Shown in pieces: positions 45,207 to 54,484 of a DNA stretch of 64,000 nucleotides. Location of the stretch: positions 29,665 through 93,664 of the forward strand of contig JAHJQE010000096.1 of assembly GCA_018819205.1 (NCBI GenBank). The letters are read 5' to 3'. A program made the translations under genes and the position numbers. The stretch comes from Gammaproteobacteria bacterium. GTDB lineage: Bacteria > Pseudomonadota > Gammaproteobacteria > Burkholderiales > Gallionellaceae. The notes under the pieces were generated by a model, which saw only the letters and a program-made list of their open reading frames with translations, had not been told where the DNA came from and did not search any database. Each line of letters opens with the position of its first letter. Position 1 is the first letter of the stretch.

Positions 45207-46231
45207 AGACCGTCTGGGCCTTGCTGGTCGCATTCCTGGCGCTGACCGGATGCAGCAAGCAGCCCTTCCACCAGGAGCAGGCCTATGTGTTCGGCACCAT
45301 CGTCGAGGTCAGCATCTACGGCGAGGACGAGGACAAGGCACACCGGGCCACAGCTGCCGTACTGGCTGAGTTCCAGCGTCTGCACGACATGCTGCATGCC
45401 TGGCAACCCTCCGAACTCAGTTCATTGAACACAGCCATCGCTCAGGGCAAGACATTCAAGGCATCCCCAGAACTGGCGATGATGCTGCGCGATGCTGCGC
45501 GGGTTTCAGCGCAATCCGGCGGCACGTTCAATCCTGCCATTGGCGCCCTGGTCCAGATCTGGGGCTTTCAGGCAGACGACTTCAAGCCGGTTTTGCCCGA
45601 TATGGGCAAGGTCGCCACACTGCTGAAAGCGCATCCACAGATGAGCGACCTGGTTTTCAAGGGAGACCGGATCAGCAGTCGTAATCGTGCTGTCAAACTC
45701 GATCTCGGCGGTTATGCAAAAGGCTACGCGCTGGATCGCGCGGCGACGATTTTGCACACAGCTGACATCCGCCATGCGCTGATCAATATCGGCGGCAATG
45801 TGCTGGCACTGGGTGCACACGGCGACCGACCTTGGCGAGTGGGTATCCAGCACCCGCGCAAGCCCGGCGCGATCGCGACGCTTGAGCTGCGCTCTGGCGA
45901 GGCCATCGGCACATCGGGAGACTACCAGCGCTACTTCGAGCTGGATGGCAAACGCTACTGTCATCTGCTCGACCCGCGCAACGGCCAGCCGGTACAGGGC
46001 GTGCAGGCAGTGACCATCCTGACACATGGCGAGCATGCCGGCTTGCGTTCCGACTCAGCCTCCAAGCCCTTATTCATCGCCGGCGTGGCAGGCTGGCCCG
46101 CAGCTGCAAGCGCAATGGATCTGAACGACGCCCTGCTGATCGATGCCGCAGGCAAGATTCACCTCACCGCATCCATGCAGAAGCGACTAGAATTCACCGA
46201 CAAGCAAACAGTCCTTTCCGTCGAGCCATGA
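45203..46231 (+). CDS. apbE: FAD:protein FMN transferase (ApbE), lipoprotein
   Basis: A 342-residue flavin transferase that attaches FMN covalently to a threonine of partner proteins such as RnfG/NqrC-type subunits. The signal peptide ends in the lipobox LTGCS, so the protein should be anchored in the periplasm. The core motifs are present: KLDLGGYAKGYALDRA and INIGGNVLALG, and the metal region near TILTHGEHAG. The start at 45203 overlaps the gshA stop. No obvious flavinylation target is encoded nearby. Confidence 0.93.
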   Translation: MKTVWALLVAFLALTGCSKQPFHQEQAYVFGTIVEVSIYGEDEDKAHRATAAVLAEFQRLHDMLHAWQPSELSSLNTAIAQGKTFKASPELAMMLRDAARVSAQSGGTFNPAIGALVQIWGFQADDFKPVLPDMGKVATLLKAHPQMSDLVFKGDRISSRNRAVKLDLGGYAKGYALDRAATILHTADIRHALINIGGNVLALGAHGDRPWRVGIQHPRKPGAIATLELRSGEAIGTSGDYQRYFELDGKRYCHLLDPRNGQPVQGVQAVTILTHGEHAGLRSDSASKPLFIAGVAGWPAAASAMDLNDALLIDAAGKIHLTASMQKRLEFTDKQTVLSVEP

Positions 46232-46428
46232 ATACGGACGATCCTTTGCAGCAGAACATCCGCCGCAGCGTTGCACACCACGCACTGAAGCAGATTCGCG
46301 GCATAGTCGAACATGAGAACGCCGACGACGCTTTCAAGGCACGTGCATTGAGCCGGCTGTTACGCTACGGCTGGCTGCTGCTGTTGGCCATGGCATTGTT
46401 ATTTGCACGTTATTTAGGAGTCTTCTGA
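46228..46428 (+). CDS. Small membrane protein, 66 residues
   Basis: One C-terminal transmembrane helix (about 47-64, LRYGWLLLLAMALLFARYLG) follows a soluble, charged N-terminal part. The start overlaps the apbE stop (ATGA), and its own stop overlaps the start of the EIIA gene by one base, so it is held in an operon by translational coupling on both sides. Family unknown; a partner role for ApbE or membrane recruitment of the PTS proteins is possible but unproven. Confidence 0.7.
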   Translation: MNTDDPLQQNIRRSVAHHALKQIRGIVEHENADDAFKARALSRLLRYGWLLLLAMALLFARYLGVF

Positions 46429-46823
46429 TGGCTGGCATATTGGTAGTGGCGCACAACGCGCTGGGAGAGAGTCTGGTGGATTGCGTCGCCCATGTGCTGG
46501 GCAAAGCGCCGGAGAACATGAAAGTTTTGTCGGTTTATGCCGACGACGACCCGGAGCAGAAGCTGGCCGAGGGACATGAACTCATCCAGCAACTCGACAG
46601 AGGCAATGGCGTGCTGATCCTCGCCGACATCTACGGTGCCACGCCCAGCAATGTCGCCCGGCAACTTTGTCGCAAGGAACACATCATGGGTGTGGCCGGC
46701 GTGAACCTGCCGATGCTGCTGCGCGTGGCATGCCATCCCAGCAAGAACATGCCTGAACTGGCGCAGATCGCGCTGGAGGGCGGTCGCGAATGCATCGTGA
46801 CCATGGGTGAAGAAATAAGGTAG
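46428..46823 (+). CDS. PTS EIIA component, mannose/fructose family
   Basis: A 131-residue EIIA of the mannose/sorbose superfamily. The phosphoryl-accepting histidine is His9 in LVVAHNALG, and the domain closes with GVNLPMLLRVACHP. In betaproteobacteria, EIIA(Man), HPr and EI commonly stand together without any sugar-specific EIIB/EIIC, so the relay is thought to be regulatory rather than a transporter. Here, too, no EIIC is present. It follows the 66-residue membrane protein directly. Confidence 0.9.
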   Translation: MAGILVVAHNALGESLVDCVAHVLGKAPENMKVLSVYADDDPEQKLAEGHELIQQLDRGNGVLILADIYGATPSNVARQLCRKEHIMGVAGVNLPMLLRVACHPSKNMPELAQIALEGGRECIVTMGEEIR

Positions 46824-46827
46824 AGAT

Positions 46828-47097
46828 ATGCAGATTCAGGAAGCACAGATCATCAACAAGCTCGGCTTACATGCCAGAGCATCCGCCAAACTGACGCAGA
46901 CAGCATCCCAGTTCCCGTGCGAGGTATGGTTGTCCCGCAACGGCAAGCGCATCAATGCCAAGAGCATCATGGGCGTGATGATGCTGGCAGCAGCCAAGGG
47001 ATCGACCATCTCCATCGAGACCAACGGCGATCGTGAGGATGAAGCGATGAGTTCCTTACTCGCGCTGATCAACGACTATTTCGGAGAAGGCGAATGA
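46828..47097 (+). CDS. ptsH: Phosphocarrier protein HPr
   Basis: This 89-residue phosphocarrier receives phosphate from enzyme I on His15 (LGLHARASA). Ser46 (NAKSIMGVM), the regulatory site used by HPr kinase, is also kept; many betaproteobacteria have that kinase, but none is in this window. It begins 4 bases after the EIIA stop and overlaps ptsI by 4 bases. Confidence 0.96.
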   Translation: MQIQEAQIINKLGLHARASAKLTQTASQFPCEVWLSRNGKRINAKSIMGVMMLAAAKGSTISIETNGDREDEAMSSLLALINDYFGEGE

Positions 47098-48821
47098 GTT
47101 TCACCATTCATGGATTGCCCGTCTCAAGCGGTATCGCGATCGGCCGCGCGCACCTGGTCTCGCATACCTCGCTCGAGGTCTCGCACTATGTATTGCCCAA
47201 GGCGCTGGTAGATGAAGAAGTCGCGCGTCTTGACGCGGCCCTGCAGGCGACCCGTGAAGAACTGACCGACTTGCGCACGCATCGCCCACAGATGGCAGCG
47301 GCGGAGTTCGATGCATTCCTCGATCTGCACCTCATGATCCTCGGCGACGAGCACATCAGCCATGCCGCCCGCGAGATGGTTAAGGCTGAACTATGCAATG
47401 CCGAGTGGGCTCTGAAGACCCAGATGGATGCACTGGTCGCCCAGTTCGAGGCTTTCGACGATGCCTATCTGCGTGAGCGCAAGACCGATGTGATCCAGGT
47501 GGTGGAGCGCATCCTCAAGGTACTGGGCGGCCATCCCGGTCATGTGCCGCCTTCATCCCAGAGCGATGGTGAGATGGTTCTGGTCGCACACGATGTCAGC
47601 CCGGCCGACCTGATCCAGCTCAAGCCGCACCAGTTTTGCGCCATCCTCACCGATCTCGGCGGCGCCACCTCGCACACCGCCATCGTGGCACGCGGTCTGA
47701 ACACGCCATGTATCGTCGGTCTGCACCATGCACGTGAGCTGATCAAGGATCGCGACATGCTGATCGTGGACGGCGGCCAGGGCGTGGTCATCGTCAACCC
47801 CGACAAGAATCTGCTTGCCGACTACAAGCTGCGCCAGAGCGAATGGCAGCTGGAACGCCAGAAACTGAAGCGCCTGAAGACGGCGCGAGCCAACACTCTG
47901 GATGGTACGGTCATCGATCTGATGGCCAACATCGAGATGCCGACCGATGTGCAGCAGGTGAAAGACAACGGCGCTGGCGGCGTCGGCCTGTTCCGCAGCG
48001 AGTTCCTGTTCCTCAATCGCGATGATCTGCCCGACGAGGAAGAACAGTACCAAGCCTATCGTGCCGTGTTGCAGGGACTGAAGGACAAGCCGGTCACCAT
48101 CCGCACCTATGACCTGGGCGCTGACAAGCAACTCAAAGGTGTGACCCGTGTCGCCAGCAACCCGGCATTGGGTCTGCGCGCGATCCGCCTGTGTCTGGCT
48201 GAGCCGCAATTGTTCCGTACCCAGTTGCGCGCATTGTTTCGTGCATCGGTATACGGCAACCTCAAGATCCTGGTGCCCATGCTTTCGGGCGCCTCCGAGA
48301 TCAATCAGACGCTGCAACTGATCGACTCGGTCAAGCAGGAGCTGGCTGCGCAGAACGTACCTTTCCGCGAGGACGTGCCCGTCGGCGGCATGATCGAGAT
48401 ACCGGCCGCCGCACTGGCGCTGGGTGCATTCATCAAAAGACTGGATTTCCTGTCTATCGGTACCAACGACTTGATCCAGTACACGCTGGCCATCGACCGT
48501 ACCGACGAAGAGGTCGCACATCTGTACGACCCGCTGCATCCCGCGATCCTGGAGCTGTTGTCGCACGTGATCAACACCGCCAACAAGGCCGAGATTCCGG
48601 TCTCGGTTTGTGGTGAGATGGCGGGTGAGTTGGCATACACACGTTTGTTGCTGGGTATCGGCTTGCGCCAGTTCTCCATGCATCCGGCCCAGTTGCTGGG
48701 CACAAAACAGCGTGTTCTGACCACCAGTCTGCCCGAGATCGCGCCGCTGGTGCAGCGCATCCTTCGTGCCGACGATCCGCTCAAGATCCGCGAACTGCTG
48801 GAAAAGTTGAACGCACTCTAA
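47094..48821 (+). CDS. ptsI: PTS enzyme I (phosphoenolpyruvate-protein phosphotransferase)
   Basis: A 575-residue enzyme I that autophosphorylates from phosphoenolpyruvate and passes the phosphate to HPr. The active-site histidine is His194 in GGATSHTAIVARG. The PEP-binding barrel includes GVGLFRSEFLF, LGADKQL and VPVSVCGEMAGE. No N-terminal GAF domain is present, so it is EI and not EI(Ntr). It ends the run from gshA and is followed by a terminator. Confidence 0.96.
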   Translation: MSFTIHGLPVSSGIAIGRAHLVSHTSLEVSHYVLPKALVDEEVARLDAALQATREELTDLRTHRPQMAAAEFDAFLDLHLMILGDEHISHAAREMVKAELCNAEWALKTQMDALVAQFEAFDDAYLRERKTDVIQVVERILKVLGGHPGHVPPSSQSDGEMVLVAHDVSPADLIQLKPHQFCAILTDLGGATSHTAIVARGLNTPCIVGLHHARELIKDRDMLIVDGGQGVVIVNPDKNLLADYKLRQSEWQLERQKLKRLKTARANTLDGTVIDLMANIEMPTDVQQVKDNGAGGVGLFRSEFLFLNRDDLPDEEEQYQAYRAVLQGLKDKPVTIRTYDLGADKQLKGVTRVASNPALGLRAIRLCLAEPQLFRTQLRALFRASVYGNLKILVPMLSGASEINQTLQLIDSVKQELAAQNVPFREDVPVGGMIEIPAAALALGAFIKRLDFLSIGTNDLIQYTLAIDRTDEEVAHLYDPLHPAILELLSHVINTANKAEIPVSVCGEMAGELAYTRLLLGIGLRQFSMHPAQLLGTKQRVLTTSLPEIAPLVQRILRADDPLKIRELLEKLNAL

Positions 48822-48847
48822 GTTTTTTTACTATGCGTCAAATAATA

Positions 48848-48877
48848 ACGGGCGTCCGAAGACGCCCGTTTTTATTT
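48848..48877. terminator. Bidirectional terminator between ptsI and the porin gene
   Basis: A perfect 9-bp stem (ACGGGCGTC / GACGCCCGT) with loop CGAA, followed by TTTTTATTT on the plus strand and an AT-rich tail on the minus strand. It serves ptsI and the convergent porin gene. Confidence 0.92.
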
Positions 48878-48902
48878 GCTCTGTATCTAGGCTGAAACCA
48901 GC

Positions 48903-49853
48903 TTAGAACGAGTGCACGAAGCCACCGCCGAAGGTAGTTGCTGTCACGCCGTTCTTTTTGGAACCGTAAGCCAGGAAGCCTTCAGTGCGCTTGGAGAACT
49001 TGTATGCGTACTTGAGAGAGACACCAGTCGTGTCAGTACCAGCAGCACCTTGCTTGGTGAGCGATGCAGCAATGCTGCCCGCGCCCATATTGAAAGCGCC
49101 AACGATTTCGGTGTTGTTGTTGGTAACATTGTTGACCTTCATGCTTTCAACCATCGCACCAAGCCAAGCATCACCCAAATCAAACTTGCCTGCTGCGCGC
49201 ATCGCTGTGTCGGTTACGCCAGTAGCTGACTGGTCAGGACGGCTCTCATATGCAACCGCAACGTAGATTGCATCCTGATCGAAGGTTGCAGACATGGATG
49301 TGATGCTCTTGTTCACTGTAGCTGTCTTGGCTTCGTCCGGGCTGTACATGAAAGCAGCCTGCAGGGCACCCATCTTCGGAGACCAGTACTGAACCATGTT
49401 CTTCTGGCGGGTGTTGAAGTCCTTGCCGCCCGAGATACCGATCACCTTAACGGCAGACCAGTCGGTCGTGTTGTCGAACAGTTCGAGCTTGTTGTGCGCA
49501 ACCTTGAACGGGCTGTCCCAGATACCCAACACGACCTTACCGAAATCACCTTCCAGACCGAATCCGCTGTTGCGTGTCTTGCCCAGGCCAGCGCCGGTGT
49601 TGCCGTCAGCATCCATCTCGACTTCGTACTGGAATATACCTTTCAGGCCATCACCCAGATCTTCGCCACCCTTGACGCCGAAGCGGGAAGCGTTGGTGTT
49701 GACGCGCATCTTGCTGGCTGTACCGGCAACGCCTGTGTCGTGCTGGTCGATTGTCAGGAATGCCTTACCGTAAACGGTGATGTTTGCGTTGTCGGCGAAA
49801 GCCGGTGCAGAGAGGGCAGAGGCGATAGCCAATGCGATCAGTTTTTGTTTCAT
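48903..49853 (-). CDS. Gram-negative porin (OmpC-like)
   Basis: A 316-residue outer-membrane beta-barrel. The signal peptide ends at about residue 20 (SALSAPAFA), the mature start ADNANITVYGKAFLTIDQ is the standard beginning of neisserial/burkholderial porins, and the last residue is Phe (FVHSF), as needed for barrel assembly. Regions such as SRFGVKGGEDLGDGLKGIFQYEVEMD are conserved. ATG at 49853 was chosen (AGGAG 5 bases upstream) over the GTG two codons earlier. Confidence 0.95.
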   Translation of the reverse strand: MKQKLIALAIASALSAPAFADNANITVYGKAFLTIDQHDTGVAGTASKMRVNTNASRFGVKGGEDLGDGLKGIFQYEVEMDADGNTGAGLGKTRNSGFGLEGDFGKVVLGIWDSPFKVAHNKLELFDNTTDWSAVKVIGISGGKDFNTRQKNMVQYWSPKMGALQAAFMYSPDEAKTATVNKSITSMSATFDQDAIYVAVAYESRPDQSATGVTDTAMRAAGKFDLGDAWLGAMVESMKVNNVTNNNTEIVGAFNMGAGSIAASLTKQGAAGTDTTGVSLKYAYKFSKRTEGFLAYGSKKNGVTATTFGGGFVHSF

Positions 49854-50048
49854 GGTCACTCCTTAACGTTAGAAAAGTTGCTGCACTTGGCTCTTAACGG
49901 CCAGGCGCCGAAAGAACTGGGTGCGGATGATGCCGCGCGTTTGTTACAGCTTTGTTAAGGTTGTCCGCCTGTTTCATTTTTGCACCAGGGTTTTTTCGTT
50001 GCGCTTTCGCTGAATTGACAGCCTGTATCAAAACACGGACACTTCGTC
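49854..50048. other. Divergent spacer between porin and the SAM-II riboswitch
   Basis: About 195 bases containing the porin promoter region on one side and the metX promoter on the other. No gene, repeat or known operator was recognised; -10/-35 elements could not be assigned with confidence. Confidence 0.4.
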
Positions 50049-50103
50049 CCGTGCCGATTTGAGATCAGCTTGCGGGGCACGTTAAACATTCCAGCTAAAG
50101 CGA
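50049..50103 (+). promoter_or_regulatory. SAM-II riboswitch before metX
   Basis: The sequence matches the SAM-II (metA motif) aptamer. A P1 stem (CGTGCC / GGCACG) encloses GATTTGAG and GCTTGC, and is followed by GTTAAA and GCTAAAG, the conserved pseudoknot strand. SAM-II is known mainly from alpha- and betaproteobacterial metA/metX genes. It lies about 55 bases upstream of the metX start and should shut the operon down when S-adenosylmethionine is plentiful. Confidence 0.93.
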
Positions 50104-50107
50104 GACG

Positions 50108-50144
50108 ACCCGCTCTAGCTGCAAGCTGTGCGGGTTTTTGTTTT
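50108..50144 (+). terminator. Intrinsic terminator of the SAM-II riboswitch
   Basis: ACCCGC and GCGGGT arms enclose an inner AGCT/AGCT pairing, followed by TTTTTGTTTT. CAGCT in the aptamer's last block (50092-50096) can pair with AGCTG inside the terminator arm and so act as antiterminator when SAM is absent. The metX ribosome-binding site follows immediately. Confidence 0.85.
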
Positions 50145-50156
50145 GGGGAGTTTGTA

Positions 50157-51287
50157 TTGTCCGGATCTGTTGGCATCGTCAGCGCGCAACGCGCCACCTT
50201 TGAAGAGCCGCTGAGTTTCAGCTGCGGCAAAGTGCTGCCGCGTTACGAGTTGGTGTATGAAACCTATGGCACGCTGAATGCCGACAAGTCCAACGCCATC
50301 CTGATATGCCATGCGCTTTCAGGCCATCACCATGTCGCCGGACGCTATGCCGATGACGAGAAGAACACCGGCTGGTGGGACAACATGATCGGCCCCGGCA
50401 AGCCTGTCGACACCAACAGGTTCTTCGTCATCGGCCTGAACAACCTCGGCGGCTGCCACGGCTCTACCGGGCCTGCCAGTATCGATCCTGCCACCGGCAA
50501 GCAATACGGCTCCAACTTTCCGATGGTGACGGTGGAAGACTGGGTGCATGCGCAGGCACGCCTGGCCGACCGGCTCGGCATCAAACAGTTCGCCGCCATC
50601 ATCGGCGGCAGCCTGGGCGGCATGCAGGCCATGCAGTGGTCGATCACTTATCCCGAGCGCGTGCGCAACGTGCTGGCCATCGCCACCGCGCCGCATCTGA
50701 CCACCGAAAACATCGCGTTCAACGACGTGGCGCGCAACGCCATCCTGACCGATCCGGATTTCCATGGCGGCGATTTCTACCAGTTCGGTGTGGTGCCCAC
50801 GCGCGGTCTGCGTCTGGCGCGCATGCTGGGGCACATCACCTATCTTTCCGATGACGCAATGGCTGGCAAGTTCGGGCGCGGCCTGCGCTCGGGCGAGTAC
50901 AAATACGGTTATGACATCGAGTTCGAGGTGGAATCGTATCTGCGTTATCAGGGCGACAAGTTCGCCGCGTATTTCGATGCCAACACCTATCTGCTGATGA
51001 CCAAGGCACTGGATTACTTCGACCCGGCACGCCATACCGAACACAATCTGGCGCGCGCCTTCGCGCCGGTACAGGCGAACTATCTGGTGGTGTCCTTCTC
51101 AAGCGACTGGCGCTTCTCGCCCGACCGCTCGCGCGAGATCGTGAAGGCGCTGCTGCATAACAAACGTGATGTGAGCTATGCCGAGATCACCTCGCAGCAC
51201 GGCCACGATTCCTTCCTGATGCAGGACGAACAATATTTCGCGGTGATGCGCAATTACCTTGAGCGCGTGGCGGAGGAGACACGATGA
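50157..51287 (+). CDS. metX: Homoserine O-acyltransferase (MetX)
   Basis: A 376-residue alpha/beta-hydrolase-fold enzyme that acylates homoserine with acetyl- or succinyl-CoA, opening methionine synthesis. The nucleophile elbow [12 protein letters not shown] contains the catalytic Ser; the Asp and His of the triad lie near SSDWRFSP and [12 protein letters not shown] at 50157 was chosen as start, because GGGGAG is 6 bases upstream and the homologous N-terminus begins here; longer starts would lie inside the riboswitch. MetX proteins paired with MetW often use succinyl-CoA, so the acyl donor is not certain. It overlaps metW by 4 bases. Confidence 0.94.
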   Translation: MSGSVGIVSAQRATFEEPLSFSCGKVLPRYELVYETYGTLNADKSNAILICHALSGHHHVAGRYADDEKNTGWWDNMIGPGKPVDTNRFFVIGLNNLGGCHGSTGPASIDPATGKQYGSNFPMVTVEDWVHAQARLADRLGIKQFAAIIGGSLGGMQAMQWSITYPERVRNVLAIATAPHLTTENIAFNDVARNAILTDPDFHGGDFYQFGVVPTRGLRLARMLGHITYLSDDAMAGKFGRGLRSGEYKYGYDIEFEVESYLRYQGDKFAAYFDANTYLLMTKALDYFDPARHTEHNLARAFAPVQANYLVVSFSSDWRFSPDRSREIVKALLHNKRDVSYAEITSQHGHDSFLMQDEQYFAVMRNYLERVAEETR

Positions 51288-51886
51288 ACACATCCATCAT
51301 CGAATCCCGCCCGGATTTTGCCGCCATCGCCGCATGGATACCGCAAGGCTCTTCCGTGCTCGACCTAGGCTGCGGCGACGGTAGCCTGCTACGTTACCTG
51401 CGCGAGACACGCGAGGTGCGCGGTTATGGTGTGGAGATCAACGACAAGAAGATCGCCACCTGCATCGCCAACGGCGTGAACGTGATCCAGAACGACCTCG
51501 ATGCCGGTCTTGCCGATTTCGAGAGCGACTCCTTCGATTTCGTGATCCTGTCGCAGACCTTGCAAGCCACGCGCCACACCGAGGCGCTGATGAACGAGAT
51601 CGTCAGGGTTGGGCGCGAAGGCATCATCAGTTTCCCCAACTTCGGTTACTGGAAGAACCGTCTGCAGATCATCAACGGCCACATGCCCGTGTCCAAGCAG
51701 TTGCCCTACCAGTGGTATGACACGCCCAACGTGCACCTGTGCACGCTGAACGATTTCGAACTGCTGTGCGACCACCTCGGCATCCGCATCCTCGGCCGTC
51801 ACGTGATGAACGAGAGCGGCGACGTGAACCTGCTGCCCAACCTGCGCGGCAGCGTTGCTGTGTACCGTTTCAAGCGCGAGGCATGA
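51284..51886 (+). CDS. metW: Methionine biosynthesis protein MetW
   Basis: A 200-residue methyltransferase-fold protein with the SAM-binding motif [15 protein letters not shown]. MetW is encoded with MetX in many proteobacteria and is needed for full homoserine acyltransferase activity; it has no firmly established methyl acceptor. It overlaps metX (ATGA) and the following permease (ATGA), confirming a three-gene unit under the SAM-II riboswitch. Confidence 0.93.
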   Translation: MNTSIIESRPDFAAIAAWIPQGSSVLDLGCGDGSLLRYLRETREVRGYGVEINDKKIATCIANGVNVIQNDLDAGLADFESDSFDFVILSQTLQATRHTEALMNEIVRVGREGIISFPNFGYWKNRLQIINGHMPVSKQLPYQWYDTPNVHLCTLNDFELLCDHLGIRILGRHVMNESGDVNLLPNLRGSVAVYRFKREA

Positions 51887-53130
51887 GCGTCTGGCAGCAG
51901 CTGTTCACGAAGCGCATGTTGATATGCGTGTTCACGGGTTTCGCTTCCGGCTTGCCACTGTTCCTGCTGTTCAACCTGGTGCCCGCCTGGCTGCGCAGCG
52001 AGCAGGTCGACCTCAAGACCATCGGCCTGTTCGCGCTGATCCAGTTCCCCTACACCTGGAAGTTCCTGTGGTCGCCGTTTCTTGATCGCTATGTGTTGCC
52101 GATACTCGGCCGGCGGCGCGGCTGGATGATGCTCACGCAGGTCGGCCTGCTGCTGGTGATCGCCGCCCTCGGTGGCTTCTCCCCGCAGACCGACATGACC
52201 GCCATCGTGCTGTTCTGCACACTGCTCGCCTTCCTCTCCGCCACGCAGGACATCGCCCTCGATGCCTACCGCCGCGAACTGCTGAGCGATGTGGAGCTAG
52301 GACTGGGCAACGCCATCCACGTCAACGCCTACCGCGTTGCCGGACTGGTGCCCGGTTCGCTCTCGCTGATTCTCGCTGACCACATGGCGTGGGACTGGGT
52401 GTTCATCATCACCGCGCTGTTCATACTGCCCGGCATCGCCATGACTTTGATGGTGAGCGAGCCGCATCGCGCCTCGCCGCCCAAGACGCTGCGCGAAGCG
52501 GTGGTGGAACCGTTCCATGAATTCATCACGCGCAAGGGCTGGAACAGCGCGCTGCTGGTGCTGGCCTTCCTGCTGTTCTACAAACTCGGCGACAGCATGT
52601 GCACCGCGCTGGCAACGCCGTTCTATTTGGATATGGGATTCTCCAAGACCGACATCGGCCTAATCGCCAAGAACGCCGGCCTGTGGCCCTCCATCATCGG
52701 CGGCATGATCGGCGGACTGTGGATGGTGAAGATCGGCATCAACCGCGCGTTGTGGCTGTTCGGCGTGGTGCAGGTGGTGTCCATCTTCGGCTTCGCCTGG
52801 CTCGCCTCGCACGGCCCCTTCACCGAGATCGGCGTCGCCGAGCGCACACAGCTCGCCATCGTCATTGGTCTCGAAGCGCTCGGCGTCGGCCTAGGCACCG
52901 TCGCCTTCGTCGCCTTCATCGCCCGCACCACTCACCCAGCTTACACCGCCACCCAGTTCGCGCTGTTCACCAGTCTGATGGCGATACCGCGCACGTTTGC
53001 GAATGCGGCGACGGGATGGCTGGTGGAAGGGATGGGATGGACGATGTTCTTTTTGCTGTGCGTGGTGCTGGCGATACCGGGGATGGTGTTGTTGTTGAAG
53101 GTGGCGCCGTGGAATGATTCAACTGAATAA
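51883..53130 (+). CDS. AmpG-like muropeptide permease (MFS)
   Basis: A 415-residue major-facilitator protein with about twelve transmembrane segments. The sequence, including LLSDVELGLGNAIHVNAYRVAGL and the FYKLGDSMCTALATPFYLDMGFS stretch, resembles AmpG permeases that bring anhydro-muropeptides into the cytoplasm. That role would link it to mpl (2.9 kb) in peptidoglycan recycling. The start at 51883 overlaps the metW stop, so it is co-transcribed with methionine genes although functionally different. Confidence 0.85.
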   Translation: MSVWQQLFTKRMLICVFTGFASGLPLFLLFNLVPAWLRSEQVDLKTIGLFALIQFPYTWKFLWSPFLDRYVLPILGRRRGWMMLTQVGLLLVIAALGGFSPQTDMTAIVLFCTLLAFLSATQDIALDAYRRELLSDVELGLGNAIHVNAYRVAGLVPGSLSLILADHMAWDWVFIITALFILPGIAMTLMVSEPHRASPPKTLREAVVEPFHEFITRKGWNSALLVLAFLLFYKLGDSMCTALATPFYLDMGFSKTDIGLIAKNAGLWPSIIGGMIGGLWMVKIGINRALWLFGVVQVVSIFGFAWLASHGPFTEIGVAERTQLAIVIGLEALGVGLGTVAFVAFIARTTHPAYTATQFALFTSLMAIPRTFANAATGWLVEGMGWTMFFLLCVVLAIPGMVLLLKVAPWNDSTE

Positions 53131-53183
53131 GTAGATTCCCTTTATTTGCGAGCCACTTCGAAATTTTAAGGAGTGCCTGAATT

Positions 53184-53794
53184 ATGCCAATCTCATCTGT
53201 TAATCTCGTTGAGCAGTAAAACGACAACTCAACTTCATCGAATCTTCTTGTCGAGCATATGATGAAGGCTCTGTAGAAGAGGCACAACGAATCGCTGTTT
53301 CTATTCGTGTCTTGTTCCATGACACACCCAATAGCGTTTCATTACTAACCCATCTTGGACAGAAGAACACTATCCATCTTATTTCGACTATTGGTCTTGG
53401 CAAAACCGACCAGCAACTCGGAAGTTCAATGGTGTTTTTCATTCCGCTCATGCTTACGCTAACCGGAGTTCAGCCTCCCCTCGGAAAAGGGTCTACGCCA
53501 AAAGCTGTAACCTGCGATTCTTGGTGGAACGAAATTGTCTTGGCTCAAAGTCAGCGTTTTTCTCGACGTGACGTTGTATTGTCTTCTGCCAACCAAGATG
53601 GCGGTGCTCATGTGGATGTCACGCCAAATAAGAAAACTATTGAGCTTAAGGACGGAATTGGCACTTTCACCAGAACCGTTGGTAATACATCTGTAAGTGA
53701 GGAACTCACAGACCATCATTTCCCAATGCTTCGACAGTTAGGATATGAAGTGCTTAACAGCCCAGAACTCACTAGATTGGTACAGCCCGCATAG
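53184..53794 (+). pseudogene. Frameshifted hypothetical gene in an AT-rich segment
   Basis: Coding similarity runs from an ATG at 53184 (AAGGAG 10 bases upstream) reading MPISSVNLVEQ, then meets TAA at 53217. Two bases off frame the reading resumes at once as KRQLNFIESSCRAYDEG... and continues open to 53794. One missing base near 53217 would join both parts into a protein of about 200 residues. The remaining intact frame from 53312 gives 160 residues without its own ribosome-binding site. Base composition is clearly more AT-rich than the surroundings, suggesting transfer. No domain was recognised. It may be a pseudogene or a sequencing error. Confidence 0.7.
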
Positions 53795-53861
53795 GTCACA
53801 ATAACCAGCAGGCATTGCGCCGCATGTGTGAAATTAAAACATCCCGTGCAATGCGCTACGC

Positions 53862-54473
53862 TTATTGCACCCTACCTATAAGCTGTCTGTCCTGCGCCTT
53901 CCCCAACACCACCTGCGCCACAATCGCACCGATCAACGCCATCAACATATCCGACTGCGTATCCCACGCATAACCCTGCGTGCCGAGGAAGGCGTCCGCA
54001 CCTTCACCCATTATTTCTGCCGCTGCCCATTCGATGAGTTCGTAAGTGGCGCTCACGGCAAGACAGGATGCGACCACCAGCGTGAACAGCAGCTTGCCTT
54101 GCTTTAACGGCGAGCTACGCAGCAGCAGTTCGCGGAACAGCATGGCGGGGATGAAGCCCTGCGCGAGATGGCCGATCTTGTCGTAGTTGTTGCGCGCGAA
54201 GCCGAGCCAGTCCTGCATCCAGTAGCCCAGCGGCACTTCGGCATAGGTGTAATGGCCGCCGACCATGAGGATGAGGGCATGCAGGCACAGCAGGCGATAG
54301 GTGAGGGGGGTGAGGCGGTAGGTGTTGAAGGTGGCGATGAGGATGGGCAGCACGATGAAGATGGGCGCGGTCTCCATCCACCAAGTGGGGTAGTCATGGG
54401 GGTGGAGAGCGGTGATGACTAGCAGGGTGAGGCCCGCCACCATCAGGAATAATGGTTCGTGAGTTGTTTTCAT
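53862..54473 (-). CDS. DUF2238 (YjdF-like) membrane protein
   Basis: A 203-residue inner-membrane protein with about six hydrophobic helices. The sequence, with HYTYAEVPLGYW, NYDKIGHLAQGFIPAML and YELIEWAAAEI, matches the DUF2238/YjdF family. Histidine, Asp and Glu residues inside the membrane segments are conserved in that family, but no function is established. It lies alone between the AT-rich pseudogene and a palindromic repeat that covers its upstream region. Confidence 0.82.
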   Translation of the reverse strand: MKTTHEPLFLMVAGLTLLVITALHPHDYPTWWMETAPIFIVLPILIATFNTYRLTPLTYRLLCLHALILMVGGHYTYAEVPLGYWMQDWLGFARNNYDKIGHLAQGFIPAMLFRELLLRSSPLKQGKLLFTLVVASCLAVSATYELIEWAAAEIMGEGADAFLGTQGYAWDTQSDMLMALIGAIVAQVVLGKAQDRQLIGRVQ

Positions 54474-54484
54474 ATCACCTCTCT

